A program made the translations under genes and the position numbers. From Hymenobacter sp. YC55 (GTDB taxonomy: Bacteria > Bacteroidota > Bacteroidia > Cytophagales > Hymenobacteraceae), in assembly GCF_029433095.1 (NCBI RefSeq), contig NZ_JARNTX010000002.1, forward strand, positions 868,001 to 932,000: a stretch of 64,000 nucleotides of DNA, given 5' to 3'. The notes under the pieces were generated by a model. That model was not told the origin of the DNA, searched no databases, and saw only the letters and a program-made list of their open reading frames with translations. Each line of letters opens with the position of its first letter. The first letter of the stretch is position 1. Shown here in pieces: positions 53,137 through 61,303 of this stretch.

Positions 53137-53415
53137 ATGGCACGTTCACTAAAAAAAGGGCCGTACATTGATTTCCGGCTCGAGAAAAAAGTAACGACGA
53201 TGGAAGAGTCGGGCAAAAAGGCCGTCATCAAGACTTGGTCGCGCCGCTCGATGATTTCTCCAGACTTCGTTAGCCACACCTTCGCGGTGCACAATGGCAA
53301 TAAATTCATCCCGGTATACGTGACCGAAAACATGGTCGGTCATAAGCTCGGCGAGTTCGCTCCAACGCGCAACTTCCGTGGCCACGTAGCCAAGAAAGAT
53401 AAAGGCAAACGCTAA
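53137..53415 (+). CDS. rpsS: 30S ribosomal protein S19
   Basis: 92 residues. ARSLKKGPYIDFRLEKKV, TWSRRSMISPDFVSHTFAVHNGNKFIPVYVTENMVGHKLGEFAPTR. Pairs with S13 in the 30S head. Start is 3 nt after the rplB stop; rplV starts 1 nt after its own stop. Confidence 0.98.
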   Translation: MARSLKKGPYIDFRLEKKVTTMEESGKKAVIKTWSRRSMISPDFVSHTFAVHNGNKFIPVYVTENMVGHKLGEFAPTRNFRGHVAKKDKGKR

Positions 53416-53416
53416 G

Positions 53417-53884
53417 ATGGAAGCAAGAGCTAAACTAAGTAATGTTCCTACCTCGCCGCGCAAGATGCGCTTGGTAGCTGACATGGTTCGTGGTCAAAAA
53501 GTGACCCGCGCCTTGGGCTTGCTGAAATTCGAAGCTAACTCAGGTGCCGAGCGTATCGAGAAACTGTTGCTTTCGGCATTAGCCAACTGGCAGCAGAAGA
53601 ACGAGAACGAGCGTATCGAAGATGCCAACCTCTATATCAAGGAGATTTTCGTGGACGAAGGACGTCAGTTGAAGCGTCTGCGTCCTGCTCCTCAGGGTCG
53701 TGGTCACCGCATCCGCAAGCGTAGCAACCACGTCACTCTTGTGATTGACGCAAAAGTTGAGCGCATCGGGAGCAAAGCAGCTATTGAAGCTGTTGCTGCT
53801 ACAACTACTGAAGGCAAAGCCACGAAAACCCGTCGTAGCTCAGCCAAGAAATCCACTGAAACTACGGCTCAAGCCTCCGCATAA
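53417..53884 (+). CDS. rplV: 50S ribosomal protein L22
   Basis: 155 residues. Core EARAKLSNVPTSPRKMRLVADMVRGQKV and the tunnel loop ending RPAPQGRGHRIRKRSNHVTLVID. The last 40 residues are a low-complexity Ala/Thr/Lys/Ser tail not found in E. coli L22 (110 residues). Confidence 0.97.
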   Translation: MEARAKLSNVPTSPRKMRLVADMVRGQKVTRALGLLKFEANSGAERIEKLLLSALANWQQKNENERIEDANLYIKEIFVDEGRQLKRLRPAPQGRGHRIRKRSNHVTLVIDAKVERIGSKAAIEAVAATTTEGKATKTRRSSAKKSTETTAQASA

Positions 53885-53889
53885 GCACT

Positions 53890-54762
53890 ATGGGACAGAA
53901 AGTAAATCCGGTTGGCTTCCGTTTAGGCGTCATCAAAGGATGGGACTCGAACTGGTATGGCGGCAAGGACTTTGCCGACAAATTGGTTGAGGACGAAAAA
54001 ATCCGCAAATATATTCTCGCTCGTATCCCGAAAGGTGGCATTAGCCGCATCGTTATCGAGCGTACCCTCAAGCGCATCACTATCACTATCAACACGGCTC
54101 GTCCGGGTGTGGTAATCGGTAAAGGTGGCGCTGAGGTTGACAAGATCAAGGACGAGCTGAAGCAGATCACCAGCAAAGACGTTCAGATCAACATCTTCGA
54201 AATTAAGCGTCCGGAACTTGACGCCAAGCTAGTAGGGGAGAGCATTGCTCAGCAGCTACAGGCTCGTATCTCGTTCCGTCGTGCCATGAAGATGTCTATC
54301 CAGGCTGCAATGCGTGTTGGTGCCGAAGGCATCAAGATCCAGTGCGGTGGCCGTTTGGGTGGTGCTGAAATTGCCCGTTCCGAGCAGTACAAGGAAGGTC
54401 GTACGCCGCTGCACACGTTGCGCGCTGATATTGACTACGCTTTGTCGGAAGCTCAGACCGTGTATGGCAAAATTGGCATCAAGGTATGGGTTATGCGTGG
54501 TGAAGTGTTCGGCAAGCCTGACCTCTCTCCAAATCAGGTTCCAGCTAACCAAGGCACTGAAACTCGCGGTGGCAATGACCGTGGCCCACGTGGTGAGCGT
54601 GGCGACCGTGGAGGTGACCGTGGCCCACGTCGTGACCGTGGTGGCGACCGTGGCGGTGAAAACCGTGGTGGTGGCGACAACCGTGGCGGCGGCAACGCTG
54701 GCCCTCGTCGTAACGGTCCTGCTGGTGGCGGCAACCGTGGTGGCGGTGCTCCACGTCGCTAG
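53890..54762 (+). CDS. rpsC: 30S ribosomal protein S3 with Arg-Gly-rich tail
   Basis: 290 residues; E. coli S3 has 233. Residues 1-215 are a normal S3: GQKVNPVGFRLGVIKGWDSNWY, the KH domain with VVIGKGGAEVDKIKDEL, and IQCGGRLGGAEIARSEQYKEGRTPLHTLRADIDYA. From about residue 222 to the end the chain is nearly all Arg, Gly, Asp and Asn with repeated DRGG, NRGGG and GPRR units, encoded by imperfect tandem DNA repeats (about 54560-54760). S3 lines the mRNA entry channel and is part of the ribosomal helicase; the tail could bind RNA as eukaryotic RGG boxes do. Confidence 0.97.
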   Translation: MGQKVNPVGFRLGVIKGWDSNWYGGKDFADKLVEDEKIRKYILARIPKGGISRIVIERTLKRITITINTARPGVVIGKGGAEVDKIKDELKQITSKDVQINIFEIKRPELDAKLVGESIAQQLQARISFRRAMKMSIQAAMRVGAEGIKIQCGGRLGGAEIARSEQYKEGRTPLHTLRADIDYALSEAQTVYGKIGIKVWVMRGEVFGKPDLSPNQVPANQGTETRGGNDRGPRGERGDRGGDRGPRRDRGGDRGGENRGGGDNRGGGNAGPRRNGPAGGGNRGGGAPRR

Positions 54763-54799
54763 TCCTTTTCCTTCTTCTGAATTTCAATTTTAATATCTC

Positions 54800-55225
54800 A
54801 TGTTACAACCGAAAAGGACCAAGTATCGCAAGATGCAAAAGGGTCGCGTGACAGGTCTCGCCTTCCGCGGCAGCTCCATAGACTTCGGTTCCTTCGCTAT
54901 CAAGTCGTTGGAAGTGGCTTGGATTACGGCTCGCCAGATTGAGGCTGCCCGTATCGCCATGACCCGCGCTATGAAGCGTGAAGGGCAAGTATGGATCCGT
55001 ATTTTTCCAGACAAGCCAATTACCAAGAAGCCTGCTGAAGTGCGGATGGGTAAGGGTAAAGGTTCGCCCGAGTATTGGGTAGCCTGCGTGAAGCCTGGTA
55101 CCATCATGTTTGAATCGGACGGCGTATCGCTGGAAGTGGCTCAGGAGTCGCTCCGTCTGGCTGCTCAGAAGTTGCCAGTTCGGACTCAGTTTGTTGTTCG
55201 TCGCGACTACGTAGAAAGCAAGTAA
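54800..55225 (+). CDS. rplP: 50S ribosomal protein L16
   Basis: 141 residues. MLQPKRTKYRKMQKGR, FGSFAIKSLEVAWITARQIEAARIAMTR, RMGKGKGSPEYWVACVKPGTIMFE. Near the A site. rpmC starts 1 nt after its stop. Confidence 0.98.
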   Translation: MLQPKRTKYRKMQKGRVTGLAFRGSSIDFGSFAIKSLEVAWITARQIEAARIAMTRAMKREGQVWIRIFPDKPITKKPAEVRMGKGKGSPEYWVACVKPGTIMFESDGVSLEVAQESLRLAAQKLPVRTQFVVRRDYVESK

Positions 55226-55226
55226 G

Positions 55227-55439
55227 ATGAAGAACACTGAAATCCTGGCCCTCTCGGACGAGGCCCTGAACGAACAAATCAAGACCGAAAGAGCTAATGG
55301 TCAATCGCTGCGTTTCGCGCACGCTATTTCGCCATTGGAGAATCCAGGTCGTTTGAAAACTAGCCGCAAGAACATCGCCCGTTTGCTGACTGAGCAGACC
55401 CGTCGGAAGAACGAGCAGGCTACTAACACTGCTAACTAA
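55227..55439 (+). CDS. rpmC: 50S ribosomal protein L29
   Basis: 70 residues, helical. LSDEALNEQIKTERANGQSLRFAHAISPLENPGRLKTSRKNIARLLTE. Part of the exit-tunnel rim near L23. Confidence 0.97.
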   Translation: MKNTEILALSDEALNEQIKTERANGQSLRFAHAISPLENPGRLKTSRKNIARLLTEQTRRKNEQATNTAN

Positions 55440-55442
55440 ACG

Positions 55443-55733
55443 ATGGCAAGCAACGAAGAGCAGCAGGCAACCTCCGCCGTTGAGCGGAATCTGCGCAAAG
55501 AAATCATCGGGCGCGTTACCTCCGCCAAGATGGATAAGTCCATCACCGTAATGGTGGAGAGCAAAATGAAACACCCGATCTACGGTAAGTTCGTTACCAA
55601 GTCGACCAAGTTCATGGCTCATGACGAGAATAACGAATGTGGCGAAGGCGATACAGTTCGCATCATGGGTACTCGCCCATTGAGCAAGAACAAGCGCTGG
55701 AGATTGGTTGAAATTGTAGAACGCGCCAAGTAA
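55443..55733 (+). CDS. rpsQ: 30S ribosomal protein S17
   Basis: 96 residues with an extra acidic 15-residue N terminus (ASNEEQQATSAVERN). OB-fold core: RKEIIGRVTSAKMDKSITVMVESKMKHPIYGKFVTKSTKFMAHDENNECGEGDTVRIMGTRPLSKNKRWRLVEIVE. Confidence 0.97.
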   Translation: MASNEEQQATSAVERNLRKEIIGRVTSAKMDKSITVMVESKMKHPIYGKFVTKSTKFMAHDENNECGEGDTVRIMGTRPLSKNKRWRLVEIVERAK

Positions 55734-55734
55734 G

Positions 55735-56103
55735 ATGATACAGCAAGAATCCCGTCTGACCGTCGCTGATAACAGCGGCGCCAAAGAAGTTCTTTGCATT
55801 CGTGTCCTCGGTGGCACAGGCAAGAAATACGCTAGCGTAGGCGACAAGATTGTAGTTGCAATCAAGTCGGCTATTCCTTCCGGCAACGCTAAAAAAGGCA
55901 CTGTATCAAAAGCAGTTGTAGTTCGCACGAAGAAAGAGATTCGCCGTAAGGACGGTTCTTATATTCGTTTCGACGACAACGCTGCGGTACTGCTCAACAA
56001 TAACGATGAGCCCCGCGGTACCCGCATCTTCGGCCCAGTAGCCCGCGAACTGCGTGAAAAGCAGTTCATGAAGATTGTTTCGCTCGCTCCTGAAGTTCTC
56101 TAA
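55735..56103 (+). CDS. rplN: 50S ribosomal protein L14
   Basis: 122 residues. MIQQESRLTVADNSGAKEVLCIRVLGG start, ending EKQFMKIVSLAPEVL. Forms intersubunit bridge B8 and is the target of RsfS-type factors. Confidence 0.98.
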   Translation: MIQQESRLTVADNSGAKEVLCIRVLGGTGKKYASVGDKIVVAIKSAIPSGNAKKGTVSKAVVVRTKKEIRRKDGSYIRFDDNAAVLLNNNDEPRGTRIFGPVARELREKQFMKIVSLAPEVL

Positions 56104-56106
56104 GCA

Positions 56107-56373
56107 ATGGCAACGAAGACCAAAGACAAAAAGCCTGCGAAACTGCACGTGAAAACTGGTGATACCGTTTTGGTTATCGCCGGTGATGAAAAAGGCAAAA
56201 CCGGCGTTATCAAGTCGGTGAACCGTACCACGGAGCGTGTTATCGTAGAAGGCCTGAACCTGGTTACTAAGCACAACAAACCAAGTGCAAAGAATCCTCA
56301 GGGTGGCATCACCAAGATCGAAGCTGGTATTCACGTGAGCAACGTGAAGGCAGTGGAAGCTCCTAAAGCCTAA
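56107..56373 (+). CDS. rplX: 50S ribosomal protein L24, short form
   Basis: 88 residues, shorter than the usual 100-110. KOW motif GDTVLVIAGDEKGKTGVIKSVNRTTERVIVEGLNLVTKHNKPS is present; the C-terminal zinc/extension part is missing. Assembly-starting protein of the 50S. Confidence 0.96.
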   Translation: MATKTKDKKPAKLHVKTGDTVLVIAGDEKGKTGVIKSVNRTTERVIVEGLNLVTKHNKPSAKNPQGGITKIEAGIHVSNVKAVEAPKA

Positions 56374-56388
56374 TTCGGTACGACGACA

Positions 56389-56955
56389 ATGGCAGCACGA
56401 CTCAAAGAGAAATATCAAAAAGAAGTAATACCGGCGCTCCAGGAGAAATTCCAGTTCAAGAGCATCATGCAGGTACCACGCATCACCAAGATCTGCATCA
56501 ACCGCGGTATTGGCGCTGCTGTAGCCGACAAGAAGCTGGTAGACAATGGTGTGGATGAGCTTTCGACTATTACTGGCCAGAAAGCAGTTCCTACCATCGC
56601 CAAGCGTTCAGTTTCGAACTTCAAACTGCGCGAAGGTATGCCAATCGGTGCCCGCGTAACGCTGCGTGGTGAGCGGATGTATGAGTTCATGGACCGTCTT
56701 TTGACGGTAGCTCTGCCCCGCGTTCGTGACTTCAAAGGTATCAATGATAAAGGCTTCGACGGCCGCGGTAACTATACCCTAGGCGTTAAGGAGCAAATCA
56801 TTTTCCCTGAAATTTCGATTGACAAGATCAAGTCGATTTCGGGTATGGATATCACTTTTGTAACCAGCGCTGAAAACGACGAGCAGAGCTACGAGCTGCT
56901 ACGCGCTTTCGGAATGCCTTTCGCTAACGCCAAGAAGCAAGACAACAATGGCTAA
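56389..56955 (+). CDS. rplE: 50S ribosomal protein L5
   Basis: 188 residues. RLKEKYQKEVIPALQEKFQFKSIMQVPRITKICINRGIG, LREGMPIGARVTLRGERMYEFMDRL and GVKEQIIFPEI. Carries 5S rRNA. Its last 8 bases overlap rpsN. Confidence 0.98.
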   Translation: MAARLKEKYQKEVIPALQEKFQFKSIMQVPRITKICINRGIGAAVADKKLVDNGVDELSTITGQKAVPTIAKRSVSNFKLREGMPIGARVTLRGERMYEFMDRLLTVALPRVRDFKGINDKGFDGRGNYTLGVKEQIIFPEISIDKIKSISGMDITFVTSAENDEQSYELLRAFGMPFANAKKQDNNG

Positions 56956-57217
56956 GGAATCAGCAAAAGCAAGAGCGCGTAAGCGCATCGCCCTAGTTGC
57001 CCGCTATGCTGAGAAGCGCAAAGCGCTGAAAGCTGCTGGTGACTACGAGGGTCTAGACAAACTACCCCGTGACTCGTCGCCTGTGCGCTTGCACAATCGT
57101 GACTTGATCGACGGCCGCCCTCGTGGTTATATGCGTAAGTTCGGCATCAGCCGTGTACGCTTCCGCGAGATGGCATTGGCTGGCAAAATCCCCGGCGTAA
57201 CAAAGTCCAGCTGGTAA
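56948..57217 (+). CDS. rpsN: 30S ribosomal protein S14, zinc-free type
   Basis: 89 residues, the long form without the CxxC zinc pairs. AKESAKARARKRIALVARYAEKRKALKAAGDYEGLDKLPRDSSPVRLHNRDLIDGRPRGYMRKFGISRVRFREMA. It starts inside the rplE gene. A terminator lies 111 nt downstream, closing this transcript before rpsH. Confidence 0.97.
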   Translation: MAKESAKARARKRIALVARYAEKRKALKAAGDYEGLDKLPRDSSPVRLHNRDLIDGRPRGYMRKFGISRVRFREMALAGKIPGVTKSSW

Positions 57218-57327
57218 TTTGTTACCTGTTGCTTCTTAGCTCACGCTAAAGGCAACAATACTTGGCAGGTTGCCGAGAGAAACCATTGGCCGCTCCCGCA
57301 AAGACGAGCCAAGAAGTCTTAAACGAA

Positions 57328-57366
57328 AATTTCACTGCCGCTTTCGGCGGCGGTGAAATTTTTCAT
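57328..57366 (+). terminator. Terminator between rpsN and rpsH
   Basis: A 13-bp stem with one G-U (57328-57340 with 57348-57360), followed directly by TTTTT-like sequence; the T-run ends in the -7 box of rpsH. Confidence 0.88.
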
Positions 57367-57373
57367 ATCTTTG
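57366..57373 (+). promoter_or_regulatory. -7 box of the rpsH unit
   Basis: TATCTTTG, 39 nt before ATG 57413 and immediately after the rpsN terminator. The -33 element would lie in the terminator stem and does not show TTG. Confidence 0.6.
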
Positions 57374-57412
57374 CGGCTCCCTAAAAAAGGGCGCCTCTTT
57401 TTTTACCCTGAA

Positions 57413-57811
57413 ATGAATACAGATCCGATTGCCGATTACCTGACCCGGGTGCGCAATGCCATTAAGGCAAACCACCGGGTTGTAGAGATTCCGGCCAGCA
57501 ACATCAAAAAGGAAATTACGAAGGTGCTCTACAAGAAGGGCTACATTCAGAGCTACCGTTTTGACGATGCTGCAGTACAAGGCACGATCAAAATCGCGCT
57601 GAAGTACAACCCTGCTACCAAGCAGCCTGCCATCACAAAGCTGGAGCGTGTAAGCACGCCGGGTTTGCGTAAATACGCACACGTTGACAACATGCCTCGT
57701 GTACTCAGCGGCTTGGGTGTTGCTATCCTCTCTACTTCGAAAGGAGTAATGACGGAAAAAGAAGCTAAAGCCGAGAACGTGGGCGGCGAAGTGCTGTGCT
57801 ACGTTTACTAA
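57413..57811 (+). CDS. rpsH: 30S ribosomal protein S8
   Basis: 132 residues from ATG 57413, after the -7 box; upstream codons belong to the leader. MNTDPIADYLTRVRNAIKANHRVVEIPASNIKKEI and the end GGEVLCYVY. In E. coli S8 represses the spc operon; here it heads its own transcript. Confidence 0.98.
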   Translation: MNTDPIADYLTRVRNAIKANHRVVEIPASNIKKEITKVLYKKGYIQSYRFDDAAVQGTIKIALKYNPATKQPAITKLERVSTPGLRKYAHVDNMPRVLSGLGVAILSTSKGVMTEKEAKAENVGGEVLCYVY

Positions 57812-57827
57812 TCGACAAGAACTAGAT

Positions 57828-58382
57828 ATGTCACGCATTGGTAAACTGCCCATCAGCCTGCCCTCCGGTGTTCAGGTTGAAGTGAGCAAAGAAAATCAAG
57901 TAACTGTAAAGGGCCCTAAAGGCACTTTGTTAGTTCCAGTTGACCGCGACATCACCATTACGCAAGCCGACGGTCAGTTGGTAGTTGAGCGTCCAACCGA
58001 GCAGAAGCGCCATAAGGCGATGCACGGTTTGTACCGTTCGCTGCTTAACAACTCGATCCAAGGTGTTAGCAACGGGTTTGAGCATAAGCTGGAACTGGTG
58101 GGTGTAGGTTACAAAGCCGCAATGGCTGGTACTACGCTCGAATTGTCTTTGGGTTACTCGCACAACATCTTCTTGGCTCTGCCAAAGGAAGTAACTGCTA
58201 CCGCTGTAACTGAGAAAGGTAAGAACCCTATCGTTACTTTAAACAGCATCGATAAGCAACTGCTTGGTCAAGTAGCCGCCAAGATTCGTTCGTTGCGCAA
58301 AGTTGAGCCTTACAAAGGCAAAGGCGTGCGCTTCGTGGGTGAGCAGATTCGTCGTAAGGCTGGTAAAACAGCTTCGAAATAA
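57828..58382 (+). CDS. rplF: 50S ribosomal protein L6
   Basis: 184 residues. SRIGKLPISLPSGVQVEV, VTVKGPKGTL, and LVGVGYKAAMAGTTLELSLGYSH, ending KGKGVRFVGEQIRRKAGKTASK. Located at the factor-binding site. Confidence 0.98.
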   Translation: MSRIGKLPISLPSGVQVEVSKENQVTVKGPKGTLLVPVDRDITITQADGQLVVERPTEQKRHKAMHGLYRSLLNNSIQGVSNGFEHKLELVGVGYKAAMAGTTLELSLGYSHNIFLALPKEVTATAVTEKGKNPIVTLNSIDKQLLGQVAAKIRSLRKVEPYKGKGVRFVGEQIRRKAGKTASK

Positions 58383-58391
58383 TAACAGATC

Positions 58392-58742
58392 ATGGCTTTC
58401 GATAAAGCAACTAGAAGAAAACGGATCCAGCGCATCATCCGCACAAAGGTGGCTGGCACGTCCGAGCGTCCACGTTTGTCGGTGTTTCGCAGCAATACGG
58501 GCATCTATGCTCAGATTATTGACGACACTACCGGCCACACGTTGGCGTCTGCTTCCTCGAAGCACGTTTCGGTGGAAGGGGGCAACGGAGTCGCCCTCGC
58601 CGCCGCAGTCGGCAGAGAAATTGCCGCCCGTGCTACAGGAAAAGGAATTTCGAAAGTGGTATTTGACCGTTCCGGTTATCTCTACCACGGCCGCGTAAAA
58701 TCATTGGCAGAAGGAGCCCGCGAAGGCGGCCTCAATTTCTAA
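58392..58742 (+). CDS. rplR: 50S ribosomal protein L18
   Basis: 116 residues. RRKRIQRIIRTKVAGTSERPRLSVFRSNTGIYAQIIDDTTGHTL and VVFDRSGYLYHGRVKSLAEGAREGGL. Binds 5S rRNA with L5. Confidence 0.98.
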   Translation: MAFDKATRRKRIQRIIRTKVAGTSERPRLSVFRSNTGIYAQIIDDTTGHTLASASSKHVSVEGGNGVALAAAVGREIAARATGKGISKVVFDRSGYLYHGRVKSLAEGAREGGLNF

Positions 58743-58746
58743 GAAT

Positions 58747-59319
58747 ATGGCCCAAGACAACAACAACCGCGGCGGCCAAGGCCAAAACCGTGAACGTGGT
58801 GGCAACCGTGAGCAGCAACAAGCTCCCCGTGCCGGCGAATCTGATCTGAAAGAGAAGGTAGTAGCTATCAACCGCGTAGCAAAAGTAGTAAAGGGTGGTC
58901 GTCGCTTCAGCTTCTCGGCCATTGTAGTAGTAGGTGATGGCAACGGTACTGTAGGCTACGGCCTTGGTAAAGCCAACGAAGTTACCGACGCTATTGCTAA
59001 AGGCATCGACGACGCAAAGAAAAACCTAGTACGCGTTCCCCTTTACAAGCACACTGTGCCTCACGTAATGGAAGGTAAATACTCTGGTGGCTTTGTGTTG
59101 GTACAGCCAGCAGCAGCAGGTACTGGTGTAATTGCCGGTGGTGCTATGCGCGCTGTGTTTGAAAGCGCAGGTATTAAGGACGTACTGGCTAAGTCAAAGG
59201 GTTCGTCGAATCCCCACAACGTAGTAAAGGCTACTTTCGATGCTCTGTTAAAAATGCGTGATCCTATGCAAGTTGCACAGGCTCGTGGCATTACTCTCGC
59301 CCAAGTTTTTAATGGTTAA
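58747..59319 (+). CDS. rpsE: 30S ribosomal protein S5 with RGG-like N terminus
   Basis: 190 residues, about 23 longer than E. coli S5. The first 30 residues are Asn/Gln/Arg/Gly-rich (NNNRGG, RERGGNRE) before the normal core starting KEKVVAINRVAKVVKGGRRFSFSAIVVVGDGNGTVGYGLGKANEV. S5 guards the mRNA entry side with S3 and S4, and S3 here has a similar tail. Decoding-fidelity residues are in the standard core. Confidence 0.97.
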   Translation: MAQDNNNRGGQGQNRERGGNREQQQAPRAGESDLKEKVVAINRVAKVVKGGRRFSFSAIVVVGDGNGTVGYGLGKANEVTDAIAKGIDDAKKNLVRVPLYKHTVPHVMEGKYSGGFVLVQPAAAGTGVIAGGAMRAVFESAGIKDVLAKSKGSSNPHNVVKATFDALLKMRDPMQVAQARGITLAQVFNG

Positions 59320-59325
59320 GTAACG

Positions 59326-59505
59326 ATGGCGCAGATCCAAATCAAACTCGTCAAAAGCGTTATTGACCGCCCTGAGCGTCAGAAGCGCACAATCAAGGCC
59401 CTTGGTCTTGGTAAAATTGGCAGCACTAAGGCGGTGGAAAACACTCCTCAAGTAGCTGGTATGGTAGCTGCAGTGCAGCACTTGTTGGAAGTAACCGCAC
59501 TCTAG
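59326..59505 (+). CDS. rpmD: 50S ribosomal protein L30
   Basis: 59 residues, ATG at 59326, stop TAG at 59503. QIQIKLVKSVIDRPERQKR, then KALGLGKIGSTKAVENTP is the L30 signature (K-x-L-G-L-x-K). It lies 6 nt after rpsE and 12 nt before rplO, its usual place. Confidence 0.97.
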   Translation: MAQIQIKLVKSVIDRPERQKRTIKALGLGKIGSTKAVENTPQVAGMVAAVQHLLEVTAL

Positions 59506-59517
59506 GATATCCCGACC

Positions 59518-59964
59518 ATGAATCTCAGTAATCTCCAACCCGCCGAGGGCTCAACGCGCAACAACAAGCGTCTTGGCCGTGGTACGGGTTCCGGCCGTGG
59601 CGGCACTTCGACGCGCGGTCACAAAGGCCAAAAGTCCCGTTCGGGCTATTCCAAAAAGTCGGGCTTCGAAGGCGGTCAGATGCCATTGCAGCGCCGCGTA
59701 CCTAAGTTCGGTTTCAAGAATATTAACCGGATCGAGTACAAAGCAGTTAATCTAGACGTATTAGCTGGCTTAACTGAAAACGGTTCTGTTACTACGCTTG
59801 ACAGTGCATTCTTCGTGTCAGCTGGTCTGGCTTCGAAAAGCGCTAAGATCAAAGTTTTAGGTCGTGGTGAAATCACGAAGGCTTTGGAAGTTCACGCTCA
59901 CGCTTTCTCGAAATCAGCTGTTGAGGCTATCGAAAAAGCTGGGGGCAAAGCTGTGACGCTGTAA
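59518..59964 (+). CDS. rplO: 50S ribosomal protein L15
   Basis: 148 residues. MNLSNLQPAEGSTRNNKRLGRGTGSGRGGTSTRGHKGQKSRSG, EGGQMPLQRRVPKFGF and the C-terminal GGKAVTL. Late-assembly protein; next to secY as usual. Confidence 0.98.
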   Translation: MNLSNLQPAEGSTRNNKRLGRGTGSGRGGTSTRGHKGQKSRSGYSKKSGFEGGQMPLQRRVPKFGFKNINRIEYKAVNLDVLAGLTENGSVTTLDSAFFVSAGLASKSAKIKVLGRGEITKALEVHAHAFSKSAVEAIEKAGGKAVTL

Positions 59965-59977
59965 AGCAAGACTGGCA

Positions 59978-61297
59978 ATGAACAAGTTCATCACTACGAT
60001 CAAGAACATTTTTGCGATTGAAGATCTGCGTATGCGGATCTTCAATACGCTTTTCTTCATTGCCATATACCGGTTAGGTTCTTTCGTGGTGCTGCCGGGC
60101 GTCGATGCAACTCGTTTGAAAACGGGAGGTGCATCAGGGGTGTTTGGCATTCTGGATACGCTGCTTGGCGGTGCATTCAGCAATGCTTCCATCTTTGCCT
60201 TGGGTATTATGCCTTATATCTCGGCTTCCATTGTATTGCAATTGCTTACGATAGCAGTGCCCTACTTCCAGAAGCTTCAAAAAGAAGGAGAGTCGGGCCG
60301 GAAGAAGATCAATCAGTATACGCGTATTCTCACCATTCCTATTGTAATGGCGCAGTCGGTCGGCTTTATTGCCACCATCAATGCTGACGCTATTATCAGC
60401 CCTGGTACATTTTTCACCATCACTACGATGTTGATAATTACGGCCGGGACGCTGTTTTGCATGTGGCTAGGTGAAAAGATCACTGATAAGGGTATTGGCA
60501 ACGGTATTTCCATGATCATCATGATCGGGATTGTCTCACGTCTGCCAGGTGCTATTATCGGTGAGGCGGCTGCTAAAGGCATGCGCGGTTCATTGATCTT
60601 CTTGATTGAACTAGTTGTCTTGTTTTTAGTGGTAATGGCAGTTATCGTGCTGACGCAGGCTGTACGCCGAATTCCGGTTCAGTATGCCAAGCAAGTAGGT
60701 AGCACTGCGCAGTTGAACGCACAGCGTCAGTTCATTCCTATGAAGGTGAATGCAGCTGGTGTAATGCCGATCATTTTCGCTCAGTCGTTGATGTTCGTGC
60801 CTGCTATTCTTGCCTCAGTTTGGCAGAACGACAGTGAAACGGCTAGCTATATCGGCGTGAAGTTTTCGGATTACACATCGTGGCAATACAACTTAGTCTT
60901 TGCTACACTCATCATTGTCTTCACGTACTTCTACACAGCTATTAGCGTTAATCCTAATCAAATTGCGGATGACCTGAAGCGTAGCGGTGGTTTCGTGCCT
61001 GGTGTCAAGCCTGGTCGTGATACTTCAGAGTATATTGATGAGGTGCTAACCCATATCACTTTGCCTGGTGCGGTTGCCCTAGCATTGATTGCAATTTTCC
61101 CATCGCTTGCTCTGTTAGCTGGCGTGACTCGTCCTTTCTCGGCTTTCTATGGCGGTACCTCGCTTATCATTATGGTAGGTGTAGTACTGGATACGCTCAA
61201 CCAGGTGGAAAGCTACCTGCTGATGCGTCATTACGACGGCATGATGAAAACAGGCAAGCTGCGTGGTCGTTCTCAGAACATAGCAATGGCTTCTTAA
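59978..61297 (+). CDS. secY: Protein translocase subunit SecY
   Basis: 439 residues with ten membrane helices. Seen: the N-terminal DLRMRIFNTLFFIAIYRLGSFVVLPGVD, plug region GGAFSNASIFALGIMPYISASIVLQLL, QKEGESGRKKINQYTR in the second cytosolic loop, RRIPVQYAKQ, IPMKVNAAGVMPIIFAQSL and GFVPGVKPG. Channel for Sec export and membrane insertion; partner SecE is at 34171. Confidence 0.98.
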   Translation: MNKFITTIKNIFAIEDLRMRIFNTLFFIAIYRLGSFVVLPGVDATRLKTGGASGVFGILDTLLGGAFSNASIFALGIMPYISASIVLQLLTIAVPYFQKLQKEGESGRKKINQYTRILTIPIVMAQSVGFIATINADAIISPGTFFTITTMLIITAGTLFCMWLGEKITDKGIGNGISMIIMIGIVSRLPGAIIGEAAAKGMRGSLIFLIELVVLFLVVMAVIVLTQAVRRIPVQYAKQVGSTAQLNAQRQFIPMKVNAAGVMPIIFAQSLMFVPAILASVWQNDSETASYIGVKFSDYTSWQYNLVFATLIIVFTYFYTAISVNPNQIADDLKRSGGFVPGVKPGRDTSEYIDEVLTHITLPGAVALALIAIFPSLALLAGVTRPFSAFYGGTSLIIMVGVVLDTLNQVESYLLMRHYDGMMKTGKLRGRSQNIAMAS

Positions 61298-61303
61298 TCA
61301 GTC

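Noticed and set aside
54560..54760. Possible CRISPR or minisatellite
   Set aside because: The repeats are short, imperfect, in frame and encode the S3 tail; there are no spacers.
54545..54787. Minus-strand His-rich frame resembling a metal-binding protein
   Set aside because: It is the complement of the Arg-Gly repeat codons of the S3 tail (CGT-GGT reads as ACC-ACG/CAC), not a real protein.
55104..55928. Minus-strand frame of 274 codons across rplP-rpmC-rpsQ-rplN
   Set aside because: It spans four certain ribosomal protein genes.
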